DNA from: Tenacibaculum finnmarkense
GTDB taxonomy: Bacteria; Bacteroidota; Bacteroidia; Flavobacteriales; Flavobacteriaceae
DNA: 64,000 bases
Direction of reading: 5' to 3'
Assembly (NCBI RefSeq): GCF_900239185.1
Contig: NZ_OENA01000016.1
Location: 1-64,000 of the forward strand
Position 1 is the first letter of the stretch. Every line of letters begins with the position of its first letter. A model generated the notes under the pieces. The model did not search any database. It saw only the letters and a program-made list of their open reading frames with translations, and had not been told where the DNA came from. This document shows positions 8,916-17,966 of this stretch, one piece after another. Both the position numbers and the translations under genes were made by a program.

Positions 8916-11478
8916 ATATTCTTATATAGCCGTATTTTTAATCGCCTTTTTATCGGCGAGTGTACAAGCTCAAAAAACCGTAAATAACAACCGTACAACT
9001 ACCTCCCAAAATATTATTCCTTATACCAAAGGAAGTCAATATATTCTTGGAGGAATTACCGTTACTGGTTTGCAAAAATTTAGCGAACAAACAATTCGTG
9101 TTTATACTGGTTTAGTTGATGGGCAACCTATTAAATTACCAGGTGATAAACTTACAAGCGCTATTAAAAAGCTTTACGAAAGCAAGCAATTTAGCCAAGT
9201 AGATGTGTACCTTTCTAAAAAAGATGGTGAAACCGTTTATTTAGTATTTGATGTAACCGAATTGCCACAGTTAACCACTATTTCTATTTCAGGTTTAAGC
9301 AAATCTAAAACAAAAGAGATAAAGAAAGAAACCGAGCTTAAAAAAGGAATGATGGTTACCGACAACTTAGTCACAACCACCAGAAATTACATCAAAAAGA
9401 AATATACCGATAAAGGTTTTTTAAAAACCAAAGTATCTTTAAATACCAAAAAAGACAGCACTGACATCAATACTGTTAGTATGAATATTTTTGTTGATAA
9501 AGGACAGCGTGTCAAAATAAAAGAAATCAACTTTACAGGGAACAAAGCACTACTTAGCAAAACCTTGCGTAGCGCCATGAAAAACACAAAACGTAAGTTT
9601 TTAGGGCGTTTCTGGAAATCATCAAAATATATTTTAGATGATTATAAAAAAGATTTAGAAAGTATTCTTGAAAAATATAGCGAAAACGGATACCGTGATG
9701 CACGTATTTTATCAGACCAACTTACTTGGAATAATGACAATACCATTAACCTTGATATTGCTATTGAAGAAGGACGTCAGTATCGTTTTGATGATATTAA
9801 GTTTATCGGTAATAAAAATTATTCTGATGATTTTTTAAATCGTTTTTTACGTATCGATAAAGGAGATATTTATAACGGAAAGGTTTTAAAAGAACGTATT
9901 TCAGGTGATGGAACGCCTAATTCACAAGATATTCAAACCTTATACCATAACAACGGATACTTATTTTCACAAATTAACGCCATAGAAACTAGCGTACAAA
10001 ATGATTCTATTACCGTTGAGGTTCGTATTCGTGAAGACGAACAAGCAACCATTAAAAAAGTAACTGTAACAGGTAACGAAAAAACAAATGACCATGTTAT
10101 TTACAGAGAATTACGTGTAAAGCCAGGTGATTTATTTAGCCGTGAAAACATTATTAGATCTATTCGTGAAATTGGTCAATTAGGATTCTTTGATGCCAAT
10201 GTAACGCCCGACGTAAAACCTGATTATCAAAATAAAACAGCTAATATTGATTTTTCTGTCGTTGAAAAAGGTGGTAGTCAAATTGAATTACAAGGTGGTT
10301 ATGGTGGAGGATCATTTATTGGTACTTTAGGATTATCTTTTAATAATTTTTCGTTAAGAAACATATTTAATAAACAAGCCTACAAACCACTACCAATGGG
10401 TGATGGACAGAAACTTTCATTGCGTTTACAAGCAAGTAGAACTTACAATACGTACAGTTTTTCGTTCTCAGAACCATGGTTAGGTGGTAAAAAACCGCAA
10501 TCATTATCTTTTTCTGTGTATTTATCGAATCAATACCGATACGATTATAACACCAATAAAGTTGATAAAGATCAAAATTTAAGCATTTTAGGAGCTTCTA
10601 TCGGTTTAGGAAAACGTTTACAATGGCCTGATGATTATTTCTCTTTATCTCAAAATATTAGCTATCAGCAAATTGAACTTAAAAACTACGGATACCGTGT
10701 TGGTTCATCAACCGACGTTATTAATAAAGGAAGTTTAAATAATTTAGCCTATACAGTTGCCTTTAGCCGTAACTCTACCGGACCAAGTTTAATATTTGCT
10801 AGTTATGGTTCGGAATTTAGCATTAAAGCAAAAGCAACCTTACCGTATTCTTTAATTAACGGAAAAGATTATAGCGAACCTTTATATCCTACAACAGCTG
10901 AAAGACAAGATTATTTAGCTGATAAATACAAATGGCTAGAGTATTATAAAATTTCTGCTAAAGGAAAATGGTACACCTCTTTGTCTCAAAATAATAAATT
11001 AGTTTTAATGTCTAATTTTGAAATGGGTTATTTAGGTTCTTACAACGACAAATTAGGTGCTACTCCGGTAGAACGATTTTTTGTTGGAGGTGACGGAATT
11101 GCACAAGGGCAATTAGACGGAAGAGAAACTATTGGTGTTCGTGGATATGAAAACAACACGCTTTCTATTGGTCCTGATGGGCAGAATGAAGGTGGAACTA
11201 TTTACAATAAATTTCAAATGGAAATCCGTTATTCTATAACAGACAAACCATCGGCATCAATTTATACCTTAGGATTTTTAGAAGCGGGTAATTCTTATGA
11301 AAATTTCAGTGAATTTAGCCCGTTTAAATTAAAGCGTTCTGCAGGAGCTGGAGTTCGTATATTTATGCCAGCATTTGGTTTATTAGGTATTGACTTTGCA
11401 CATGGATTTGATCCATTGCCTGGACAAACTCAAAAATCGGGTTGGCAAACACATTTTATTATCGGAAGACAGTTCTAA
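8908..11478 (+). CDS. bamA: Outer membrane protein assembly factor BamA
   Basis: BamA is the Omp85-family core of the machine that inserts beta-barrel proteins. A signal peptide (MNKYSYIAVFLIAFLSASVQAQ) leads into about five POTRA repeats (seen in GGITVTGLQKF, IKEINFTGNKAL, FDDIKFIGNKNYS, IKKVTVTGNEKT). A C-terminal barrel with the FFVGGDGIAQGQLDGRETIGVRGY motif ends in phenylalanine. I chose the ATG at 8908 because the signal peptide begins there; an in-frame start at 8878 would add 10 charged residues inside uppS. The length of about 856 aa is normal. Confidence 0.96.
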   Translation: MNKYSYIAVFLIAFLSASVQAQKTVNNNRTTTSQNIIPYTKGSQYILGGITVTGLQKFSEQTIRVYTGLVDGQPIKLPGDKLTSAIKKLYESKQFSQVDVYLSKKDGETVYLVFDVTELPQLTTISISGLSKSKTKEIKKETELKKGMMVTDNLVTTTRNYIKKKYTDKGFLKTKVSLNTKKDSTDINTVSMNIFVDKGQRVKIKEINFTGNKALLSKTLRSAMKNTKRKFLGRFWKSSKYILDDYKKDLESILEKYSENGYRDARILSDQLTWNNDNTINLDIAIEEGRQYRFDDIKFIGNKNYSDDFLNRFLRIDKGDIYNGKVLKERISGDGTPNSQDIQTLYHNNGYLFSQINAIETSVQNDSITVEVRIREDEQATIKKVTVTGNEKTNDHVIYRELRVKPGDLFSRENIIRSIREIGQLGFFDANVTPDVKPDYQNKTANIDFSVVEKGGSQIELQGGYGGGSFIGTLGLSFNNFSLRNIFNKQAYKPLPMGDGQKLSLRLQASRTYNTYSFSFSEPWLGGKKPQSLSFSVYLSNQYRYDYNTNKVDKDQNLSILGASIGLGKRLQWPDDYFSLSQNISYQQIELKNYGYRVGSSTDVINKGSLNNLAYTVAFSRNSTGPSLIFASYGSEFSIKAKATLPYSLINGKDYSEPLYPTTAERQDYLADKYKWLEYYKISAKGKWYTSLSQNNKLVLMSNFEMGYLGSYNDKLGATPVERFFVGGDGIAQGQLDGRETIGVRGYENNTLSIGPDGQNEGGTIYNKFQMEIRYSITDKPSASIYTLGFLEAGNSYENFSEFSPFKLKRSAGAGVRIFMPAFGLLGIDFAHGFDPLPGQTQKSGWQTHFIIGRQF

Positions 11479-11536
11479 AAACAGGCATTTTAAATTTGTT
11501 CGCTTTTGGCACGGTTTTTTCTAAATACATTATAGC

Positions 11537-12319
11537 ATGATGAAAAAAAACATTCTATTTATCGTTCTTTTACTTATTAGTACAAGTAGTATTGTTGCCC
11601 AGAAAAGCCAACGTTTAGCCTATATTGATACTGCATATATTCTTCAAAATATCCCTGCGTATTTAACGGCTCAAAATTCTTTAGATGCTAAAGTTGAACA
11701 CTGGAAAACAACGCTAGACAAACAAGCAAGAGCTATTGAAATTTTGAAAACTGATTTAACCAACGAAAAAGTTATTTTAACAAAAGACTTGGTTTTAGAA
11801 CGTGAAGAAGATATTACGTTAAAACAAGAAGCTTTACGCCGATTAGAATCGTTATACTTTGGTCCTAAAGGAGATATGTACAATTTAAGAAAGCAATTAA
11901 TAAAACCGATTCAAGATCAGGTTTACAGTGCGGTTCAAACAATTGCTTCTAGAAAGAAATATGATTTTGTTTTTGATAAATCAGGCGATTTAGTTATGCT
12001 TTATTCCAATAAAAAACACGATATTAGCGAGCTTGTTATTAAAATGATTAATATTGATCAGAAAAAACAAGTAAAAAGAGATAAAGTTGCCGCTAAAAAA
12101 GAATTGCTTAAAAATGAAAGTTTAAGCGATGCGCAAAAGGAAAAAATAACAAAAAAAGAAGCGCTAAAAAAGAAAAAACAAGCAGATTTATTAGCGAAAA
12201 TTAAGCGTACCGAAGAAAAAAGAGCCGCTAAATTGAAAAAAAGAGCACAAACAAAAGCTCTATTAAAAGAAAAGAAAGCCGCTGCTAAAAAATTATTAGA
12301 AGAAGCGAAAAAAAAGTAG
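11537..12319 (+). CDS. OmpH/Skp-family periplasmic chaperone, long form
   Basis: The 260-aa product has a signal peptide (ILFIVLLLISTSSIVAQK) and the OmpH N-terminal pattern RLAYIDTAYILQNIPAY. A helical coiled coil is followed by KYDFVFDKSGDLVMLYSNKKHDIS. Unlike the shorter paralogue downstream, it carries an extra C-terminal tail of about 80 residues made almost wholly of Lys, Ala, Glu and Leu. It probably binds unfolded outer-membrane proteins for BamA, in line with its position right after bamA. Confidence 0.88.
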   Translation: MMKKNILFIVLLLISTSSIVAQKSQRLAYIDTAYILQNIPAYLTAQNSLDAKVEHWKTTLDKQARAIEILKTDLTNEKVILTKDLVLEREEDITLKQEALRRLESLYFGPKGDMYNLRKQLIKPIQDQVYSAVQTIASRKKYDFVFDKSGDLVMLYSNKKHDISELVIKMINIDQKKQVKRDKVAAKKELLKNESLSDAQKEKITKKEALKKKKQADLLAKIKRTEEKRAAKLKKRAQTKALLKEKKAAAKKLLEEAKKK

Positions 12320-12376
12320 TGACAAAAGAATATATAAATTAAGAATAGAGAACGTAAATTAAATTAAAAAACAAAG

Positions 12377-12886
12377 ATGAAACATTTTAAAACCTTATTA
12401 TTAGTTGCAATTTTCACAATTGGATTCGGTAGTATCGCAAATGCACAAAAAACGGCACATATAAACACTGATAAATTATTATCTGAAATGCCAGCTACCA
12501 AGTCTATGAAGGCTGAGCTAGAGAAGTTAAATAAAACATATCGTGATGATATTGAAGCGATGTACAAAAGACTAGAAGCTAAAATTAAAAAATACGAAGC
12601 GGAAGGAAAAAGTCAAACGCAAGAAGTAAATCAAAAAAGAGCTATCGAAGTTCAACAAGACAGACAACGTATTAGCAAAGCAGAACAATCTGCTGGGCAA
12701 GAAATGCAAAAAAAATACCAAGAAAAAACACTTCCTATTTTAAAGAAAGCAGAACAAGCAATTAAAGATGTTGCTGCTGCTAAAGGAATTATTTACGTAT
12801 ATGATGCTGCTCCTGGTAAAGGATTAATCGTTTACGAAAAAGGTGAAGATATTTATGGTGCTGTAAAAGCAAAATTAGGTTTCTAA
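12377..12886 (+). CDS. OmpH/Skp-family periplasmic chaperone
   Basis: This 169-aa OmpH/Skp protein has a signal peptide (MKHFKTLLLVAIFTIGFGSIANAQ) and the conserved HINTDKLLSEMPATKSM start. A long Lys/Glu/Gln coiled-coil hairpin forms the tentacle, and the end reads IIYVYDAAPGKGLIVYEKGEDI. It should hold outer-membrane proteins soluble in the periplasm before BamA. Two OmpH paralogues after bamA is the common Flavobacteriaceae arrangement. A perfect hairpin terminator follows at 12910-12938. Confidence 0.92.
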   Translation: MKHFKTLLLVAIFTIGFGSIANAQKTAHINTDKLLSEMPATKSMKAELEKLNKTYRDDIEAMYKRLEAKIKKYEAEGKSQTQEVNQKRAIEVQQDRQRISKAEQSAGQEMQKKYQEKTLPILKKAEQAIKDVAAAKGIIYVYDAAPGKGLIVYEKGEDIYGAVKAKLGF

Positions 12887-12909
12887 ATAAAACTTTAAAA
12901 TATTTTATA

Positions 12910-12938
12910 AAAATCCTGCTGAATTCAGCAGGATTTTT
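12910..12938 (+). terminator. Terminator of the uppS-bamA-ompH operon
   Basis: A loop-free perfect inverted repeat (AAAATCCTGCTGAA and its complement) is followed by TTTTTATTTTTG. Its T-tract runs directly into the -7 box of murI. Confidence 0.85.
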
Positions 12939-12945
12939 ATTTTTG
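12938..12945 (+). promoter_or_regulatory. Predicted -7 box of murI promoter
   Basis: TATTTTTG matches TAnnTTTG and lies only 6 nt before the murI ATG. The predicted transcript start is therefore at or within a few bases of the start codon. The box is built from the T-tract of the preceding terminator. Confidence 0.5.
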
Positions 12946-12951
12946 TAGTAT

Positions 12952-13740
12952 ATGATAACACAACAACCTATCGGTATTTTTGACTCAGGAATTGGTGGCA
13001 CATCTATTTGGAAAGAAATACATACATTGCTTGCTAACGAAAACACTATTTATTTATCCGATAGTAAAAATGCGCCTTATGGGCAAAAATCAACAGAAGA
13101 AATTTTAGCGCTATCTATTAAAAATACTGAATTTTTAATTAGCAAAGGATGCAAAATAATCGTGGTTGCTTGCAATACTGCTACTACAAATGCCATTGAA
13201 TATTTAAGACACAACTACCCTATTCCTATCATTGGAATTGAGCCAGCAATTAAAACAGCATCCATTCAAACTAAAACAGGTACTATAGGAATATTAGCTA
13301 CCCAAGGAACACTAAATAGTCGTTTATTTGAAAAAACAGCTGCTAGTATTAATAGTGATATTGTTATAATGGAACAAGTTGGTAATGGCTTGGTGGAACT
13401 TATTGAAAATGGTAAAATGTATTCTGCCGAAATGACTATTTTACTAAAGAAACATTTAAGTTTAATGCTTTCTTCGAAATGTGATTGCATTGTTTTAGGC
13501 TGTACACATTACCCCTATTTAATTCCGCAGATAAAAAAAATTGTAGGAAATAAGGTTCATATTATTGATTCTGGAGAAGCCGTAGCGAAACAAACAAAAA
13601 AAATATTAACAGAAAACAACCTTATTAATCAGTCAAAAATAAATACCTACAACACTTTTTATGTTAACAAAGATAAAAGTGTTCTAGACATTATTTTAAA
13701 AGATTATAAGAATGTAACTAGTACCTTTTTAGACTTCTAA
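12952..13740 (+). CDS. murI: Glutamate racemase
   Basis: MurI interconverts L- and D-glutamate for peptidoglycan by a two-cysteine mechanism. The N-terminal IGIFDSGIGGTSIW carries the conserved DSG, the first catalytic Cys is in VVACNTATTNAI and the second in LGCTHYPYLIP. The length of 262 aa is normal. It follows the bamA-ompH genes but has its own predicted promoter. The stop codon directly abuts the MITE-like repeat at 13741. Confidence 0.97.
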   Translation: MITQQPIGIFDSGIGGTSIWKEIHTLLANENTIYLSDSKNAPYGQKSTEEILALSIKNTEFLISKGCKIIVVACNTATTNAIEYLRHNYPIPIIGIEPAIKTASIQTKTGTIGILATQGTLNSRLFEKTAASINSDIVIMEQVGNGLVELIENGKMYSAEMTILLKKHLSLMLSSKCDCIVLGCTHYPYLIPQIKKIVGNKVHIIDSGEAVAKQTKKILTENNLINQSKINTYNTFYVNKDKSVLDIILKDYKNVTSTFLDF

Positions 13741-13957
13741 GAGCCTGTTTAAAAATTAAAAAAATTGTCAGTTCGAGTGATTTTTTTCCTTCTACTTCCT
13801 TTTAGTCATTAAAATCATTCGAATTGATAAGAATCATCAAAAAAAAGCTAAAAACTACGGCAAATCAGGATGCAAAACTGAAATAAATTCAGTTTGACGG
13901 ATTCGATTTCTTATTTTTATGTTACAATTTTTTTTTAGATGAAATTTAAACAAACTC
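13741..13957. repeat. MITE-like dispersed repeat, complete copy
   Basis: The 217-bp non-coding element has 13-bp imperfect terminal inverted repeats: GAGCCTGTTTAAA at 13741-13753 and TTTAAACAAACTC at 13945-13957 (11 of 13 matched). It holds internal hairpins TCGAGTGATTTT / AAAATCATTCGA and ACTGAAATAAATTCAGT. Its right third is repeated at 37962-38039. It begins immediately after the murI stop codon. Together with 50 further bases it fills the gap before the AraC gene. Confidence 0.65.
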
Positions 13958-14007
13958 TAATAGAAAATATATTTACAATTGGTTTTATCGAAAAAATAAA
14001 CATTGAT

Positions 14008-14847
14008 TTAATAATTTAACCTATAATTTGAAGGTGTTTTATGTTTTAACTCTTTGAATTTTCTGTTGAAATTTGAAATATTTTTAAAACCCGCTTTTTC
14101 GGAAACTTCAATAATTGAATAATCTCTATTTTGCAATAATTTACAAGCGGTTTCAATACGTAATTCATTTAAAAAAGTAAAAAATGTTTTATTGGTTCTT
14201 TGTTTAAAATACCTACAAAAAGCATTTGAAGTCATGTTTGCTACAGCCGCAATATCATCTAATTCTATTTTTTTATTAAAATTACTCAAGGTATAATCCA
14301 TAATATCACGCATACGTTTTCCTTCATTATCTGTGTATTTTTTTTCATATACAAATGTTGATAACGATGTGATTTCTGATTTTAAAATAAGCTTTATAAT
14401 TTTTAAAAAAATAATAAACTTCATTAAATCTTTTTCTCCTTGAAGCTTTAAAAATAATTTTTTAATTTTATTTTGATTCGATTTTACCCTAAAACTATTT
14501 TTAACAGCACTGAAAAAACCTGCAATTTCTTTAAAATCATCTAATTCAAAAAAATTATCACCAAATGATTTTTTAGTAAAAAAAAGTGAAATCATAAATG
14601 ATTCTTTGATTTTTGAATTATCACTTTTAAAAACATGAGGTTGATTCCCTGCAAGTACTAAAACATCATTACTTCTATATTCATTAACAGTATCTCCAAC
14701 AATTAAAGTTCCTTCACCTTTAACAACATAACACATTTGAATTTCTTCATGCTGATGAAATTTATCGTAAAAAAAAGGACCCTTATCTTCTTCGTAAATT
14801 AAACCTAAATTCTTAGTTTTTGGTATTTTAAATGGTAAAACCTTCAT
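14008..14847 (-). CDS. AraC-family transcriptional regulator of the hydroxyproline cluster (predicted)
   Basis: The 279-aa protein has an N-terminal cupin sensor domain (about 1-130; KFHQHEEIQMCYVVKGEGTLIVGD with the metal-site-like HQHEE). A C-terminal pair of AraC helix-turn-helix motifs follows (about 180-279; LDDIAAVANMTSNAFCRYFK and SIIEVSEKAGFKNISNFNRKFKE). It is divergent from the DapA-like deaminase gene with 150 nt between them, the standard position for a local activator. The inducer is probably hydroxyproline or a catabolite; this is inference from context. Confidence 0.9.
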   Translation of the reverse strand: MKVLPFKIPKTKNLGLIYEEDKGPFFYDKFHQHEEIQMCYVVKGEGTLIVGDTVNEYRSNDVLVLAGNQPHVFKSDNSKIKESFMISLFFTKKSFGDNFFELDDFKEIAGFFSAVKNSFRVKSNQNKIKKLFLKLQGEKDLMKFIIFLKIIKLILKSEITSLSTFVYEKKYTDNEGKRMRDIMDYTLSNFNKKIELDDIAAVANMTSNAFCRYFKQRTNKTFFTFLNELRIETACKLLQNRDYSIIEVSEKAGFKNISNFNRKFKELKHKTPSNYRLNY

Positions 14848-14975
14848 AATTGTGAGTAAAATATTTTGTATAAATCTATAAAATATTCACCTAAAAAAGA
14901 ACTAAAATTCAATAAAAAGATAATATAATATACTATCTTGTTAAAAACTAAGCATTAAGCTTTAAAAATCAATTA

Positions 14976-14983
14976 TAAATTTG
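14976..14983 (+). promoter_or_regulatory. Predicted -7 box of the hydroxyproline deaminase gene
   Basis: TAAATTTG is a perfect TAnnTTTG match 14 nt before the ATG at 14998. It lies in the 150-nt divergent region shared with the AraC gene, where the regulator would be expected to bind. Confidence 0.55.
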
Positions 14984-14997
14984 CCTTAAAAAAACAC

Positions 14998-15927
14998 ATG
15001 AACATAAACTGGAAAGGCGTAATGCCAGCTGTTACTACTAAATTTACAAATCAAGACACGTTAGATTTAGTTAATTTTGAACTAAACATTAAAGCACAAT
15101 TAGATGCTGGTGTTGTTGGAATTATCTTAGGAGGTACATTAGGAGAAGCTAGTACACTTACTGATGATGAAAAAAGAATCATTGTAAGAAAAGCAGTAGA
15201 AGTTGTAAATGGACAGGTACCAGTTATAATGAACATTGCTGAACAAACAACTGTAGCGGCAATTGATGCAGCAAGAAAAGCAAAAGAAGATGGAGCGTCA
15301 GGGTTAATGATGTTGCCTCCTATGCGTTATAAAGCAGATGATAGAGAAACTACTGTGTACTTTAAAAAAGTAGCAAACAGTACCTCTTTACCAATTATGG
15401 TGTATAATAACCCTGTTGATTACGGTATCGAAGTTACTTTAGATATGTTTGAAGAGTTATTACGTGACTGCCCAAATATTGAAGCTGTAAAAGAATCTAC
15501 TAGAGATTTATCGAACATTACACGTATTAAAAATCGTTTTGGTGATAGATTACAAATATTATCTGGTGTTGATACTTTAGCTTTAGAAAGTATTTACATG
15601 GGTGCTGATGGTTGGGTTGCAGGTTTAGTATGTGCATTTCCAGCAGAAACAGTAGCTATTTTTAACTTAGCAAAAGCAGGAAGAGGCGACGAAGCTAGAG
15701 AAATTTACCGTTGGTTCTTACCTTTATTAGAATTAGATATTAATTCTAAATTAGTACAAAATATTAAATTAGCAGAGGTTGCTACTGGTATTGGTACTGA
15801 AAATGTACGTGAACCTCGTTTACCATTAATCGGTGAAGAAAGAGCAAACGTTTTAGCAATTATTGAAGAAGGTTTAAGAACTAGACCTACTTTACCTGAA
15901 TATAAAGAATTAGCGGTTTTAGCTTAA
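14998..15927 (+). CDS. 1-pyrroline-4-hydroxy-2-carboxylate deaminase (DapA family)
   Basis: This 309-aa DapA/NAL superfamily TIM barrel has GGTLGE at 45-50, the conserved Tyr136 in MVYNNP and the Schiff-base Lys165 in EAVKEST. In hydroxyproline clusters this subfamily deaminates and dehydrates 1-pyrroline-4-hydroxy-2-carboxylate to 2-oxoglutarate semialdehyde. The neighbours here (2-epimerase, D-amino-acid dehydrogenase, semialdehyde dehydrogenase) make this much more likely than 4-hydroxy-tetrahydrodipicolinate synthase. It is the first gene after the divergent AraC regulator. Confidence 0.88.
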   Translation: MNINWKGVMPAVTTKFTNQDTLDLVNFELNIKAQLDAGVVGIILGGTLGEASTLTDDEKRIIVRKAVEVVNGQVPVIMNIAEQTTVAAIDAARKAKEDGASGLMMLPPMRYKADDRETTVYFKKVANSTSLPIMVYNNPVDYGIEVTLDMFEELLRDCPNIEAVKESTRDLSNITRIKNRFGDRLQILSGVDTLALESIYMGADGWVAGLVCAFPAETVAIFNLAKAGRGDEAREIYRWFLPLLELDINSKLVQNIKLAEVATGIGTENVREPRLPLIGEERANVLAIIEEGLRTRPTLPEYKELAVLA

Positions 15928-16235
15928 TTTTAAGTGAAATTTATCGTTTTAATCTTTAATTTTAAGATTATAGAATGTTAGAAAATCAGCATACAATTTA
16001 ACAAATCATTGTCTTATTTATAGGGCAATGATTTGTTGTTTTCTATATCTTTTTTAACATTAAAAGAGCTTTTAAAATAAAATACTTTAGTACCTTTAAT
16101 TTGTTAATTAAACCTTGTTAATAACAACAGATAATTATTTATTTGAATATAAGTAAGCTCTTAAAAATTATATAAACCATTTAAATGCGCTGTAAAATTA
16201 CTGTGTATTTAAAAAAACAAAATCTCTAAAATCAA
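15928..16235. other. 308-nt intergenic stretch with one terminator
   Basis: Apart from the hairpin at 16000-16037 I see no gene, no RNA gene and no clear TAnnTTTG promoter here. A smaller inverted repeat (AAAAGAGCTTTTAAAA near 16062) is present. The region probably carries the 5' control of the dehydrogenase gene at 16236. Confidence 0.5.
16000..16037 (+). terminator. Terminator after the deaminase gene
   Basis: The 12-bp stem AACAAATCATTG / CAATGATTTGTT has a 14-nt loop and is followed by GTTTTCTATATCTTTTTT. It separates the deaminase gene from the dehydrogenase gene. Confidence 0.75.
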
Positions 16236-17762
16236 ATGATTACAGGAAAAAATTATATAGGAAATCAATTAAAAGCTTCAGGAACAACTACGCATAAAAC
16301 CGTGAATCCGAAGTTAAATATGCAAAACCCAACAGATTTTTATCAAGCAACTTTAGAAGAGGTTAACCAAGCTGTTGTATTAGCGGATAGCGCATTCAAA
16401 GTATATCGTAAAGTTTCAGGAGAAAAAAGAGCCGAATTTTTAAATGCTATCGCAGATGAAATTTTAGCCTTAGATACTGAACTTATAGACATGTATATGT
16501 CAGAATCTGGTTTACCAGAAGGAAGAGCACAAGGTGAAAGAGGTAGAACCGTTGGGCAGTTAAGAGCTTTTGCTGATTTAGTCGCTAAAGATCAATGGAG
16601 AAATGTAACAATTGACCAAGCCATCCCTACAAGACAGCCTTTACCAAAATCTGACCTTAGAAAAACATCAATTCCTTTAGGACCTGTTGTGGTATTTGCA
16701 GCAAGTAATTTTCCATTAGCATTTTCTACCGCAGGTGGAGATACTGCTAGTGCCTTAGCATCAGGATGTCCTGTAATTGTAAAATCGCACGCAATGCACT
16801 CTGGAACGGGTGAATTAGTAGCATCAGCAATTATAAAAGCAGCCGAAAAAACAGGAATGCCAAACGGTGTATTTTCGAACATTACAGGTAGCGGAAGAGT
16901 TGTTGGTAGCGCCTTAGTAAAACATCCGAAGGTAAAAGCAGTTGGTTTTACAGGAAGTATTGCAGGTGGTAGAGCACTTTACAATTTAGGAGCACAAAGA
17001 GACGAACCAATTCCAGTATTTGCTGAAATGGGAAGTATCAATCCTGTAGTTGTATTGCCAAATGTTATCAAAAATAAAGCAGCAGAAACGGCTAGTACTT
17101 ATGCAGGTTCAATTACTGTTGGAACAGGGCAATTTTGTACAAATCCTGGGTTATTATTAACCATCGCAGGTGCCGATACAGATGCTTTTGTAAAAGATTT
17201 AGCTGAAAAAACCGTAGCAATTGCACCACAATGTATGTTACACCCAAATATTAAAGACGGTTTTGTTTCAAATGCAGAAGTAGTAAGCTCTCAACCAGGT
17301 GTTCAGGTTGTTGGTCAAATTACAGCAACTGTTGAAGCAAATTTTGCAGCATCAACAATTTGTGCTGTATCAGGAGCTGAGTTTTTAGCGAATCCTAAAA
17401 TGCATACCGAAGTTTTTGGTCCTTTTTCATTAGTTGTAAAAGCAAAAGATCAAGCAGAATTATTAGATGTTATTGACCATTTAGACGGGCAATTAACAGG
17501 TACTGTTTTAGCAGAAAAAGAAGATTTTGACGCTTTACCAGCAGTAGCAGATGCTTTACAAGCTAAAGTAGGAAGAATTATTTTTAACGGTGTTCCAACA
17601 GGTGTTGAAGTTTGCGAATCAATGACACATGGAGGCCCTTACCCTGCTTCTTCAGATTCTAGATTTACAGCCGTAGGTTTAGGAGCTATTAAAAGATGGG
17701 TGCGTCCTTTTAGTTTTCAAGATTGGCCAACCGAATTATTACCTACTGAATTAAGAAATTAA
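16236..17762 (+). CDS. 2-oxoglutarate semialdehyde (2,5-dioxovalerate) dehydrogenase
   Basis: This 508-aa aldehyde dehydrogenase has an N-terminal NADP-binding fold (PLGPVVVFAASNFPLAFST), GFTGSIAGGRAL for the cofactor loop, the general-base Glu in FAEMGSINPV and the catalytic Cys in GTGQFCTNPG. The pattern (AASNFPLAFS, AEMGSINP, GQFCTNPG) is that of the KGSADH group, which oxidises 2-oxoglutarate semialdehyde to 2-oxoglutarate. This last step of hydroxyproline breakdown feeds the TCA cycle. It lies between the deaminase and the epimerase genes. Confidence 0.92.
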   Translation: MITGKNYIGNQLKASGTTTHKTVNPKLNMQNPTDFYQATLEEVNQAVVLADSAFKVYRKVSGEKRAEFLNAIADEILALDTELIDMYMSESGLPEGRAQGERGRTVGQLRAFADLVAKDQWRNVTIDQAIPTRQPLPKSDLRKTSIPLGPVVVFAASNFPLAFSTAGGDTASALASGCPVIVKSHAMHSGTGELVASAIIKAAEKTGMPNGVFSNITGSGRVVGSALVKHPKVKAVGFTGSIAGGRALYNLGAQRDEPIPVFAEMGSINPVVVLPNVIKNKAAETASTYAGSITVGTGQFCTNPGLLLTIAGADTDAFVKDLAEKTVAIAPQCMLHPNIKDGFVSNAEVVSSQPGVQVVGQITATVEANFAASTICAVSGAEFLANPKMHTEVFGPFSLVVKAKDQAELLDVIDHLDGQLTGTVLAEKEDFDALPAVADALQAKVGRIIFNGVPTGVEVCESMTHGGPYPASSDSRFTAVGLGAIKRWVRPFSFQDWPTELLPTELRN

Positions 17763-17852
17763 TAGGTAAACACTGTTAATTAACAATTTATAAAAAACAA
17801 TTAAATTAATAAATATTAACATTTTCTTTAAATTATCTAATCACTTATATAG

Positions 17853-17860
17853 TACTTTTG
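17853..17860 (+). promoter_or_regulatory. Possible -7 box upstream of the epimerase gene
   Basis: TACTTTTG matches TAnnTTTG and lies about 106 nt before the ATG at 17967. If used, it gives a long leader and makes the epimerase the first gene of a second transcript in the cluster. Confidence 0.35.
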
Positions 17861-17966
17861 GACAATATAAAGAAATTGAAAACTATGCCAGCTTCGTATT
17901 TTTAATTAAAGAAATTTTGAAGGGTTTTTTCTAAGAAATAATGCAAGCTGGCTATTCAATTTTACT

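Noticed and set aside
13741-13957. Insertion sequence
   Set aside because: No transposase reading frame exists inside the 217 bp, so only a non-autonomous element can be supported.
14998-15927. dapA (lysine biosynthesis)
   Set aside because: Family motifs alone would allow it, but the AraC-controlled hydroxyproline gene neighbourhood points to the pyrroline-hydroxycarboxylate deaminase.
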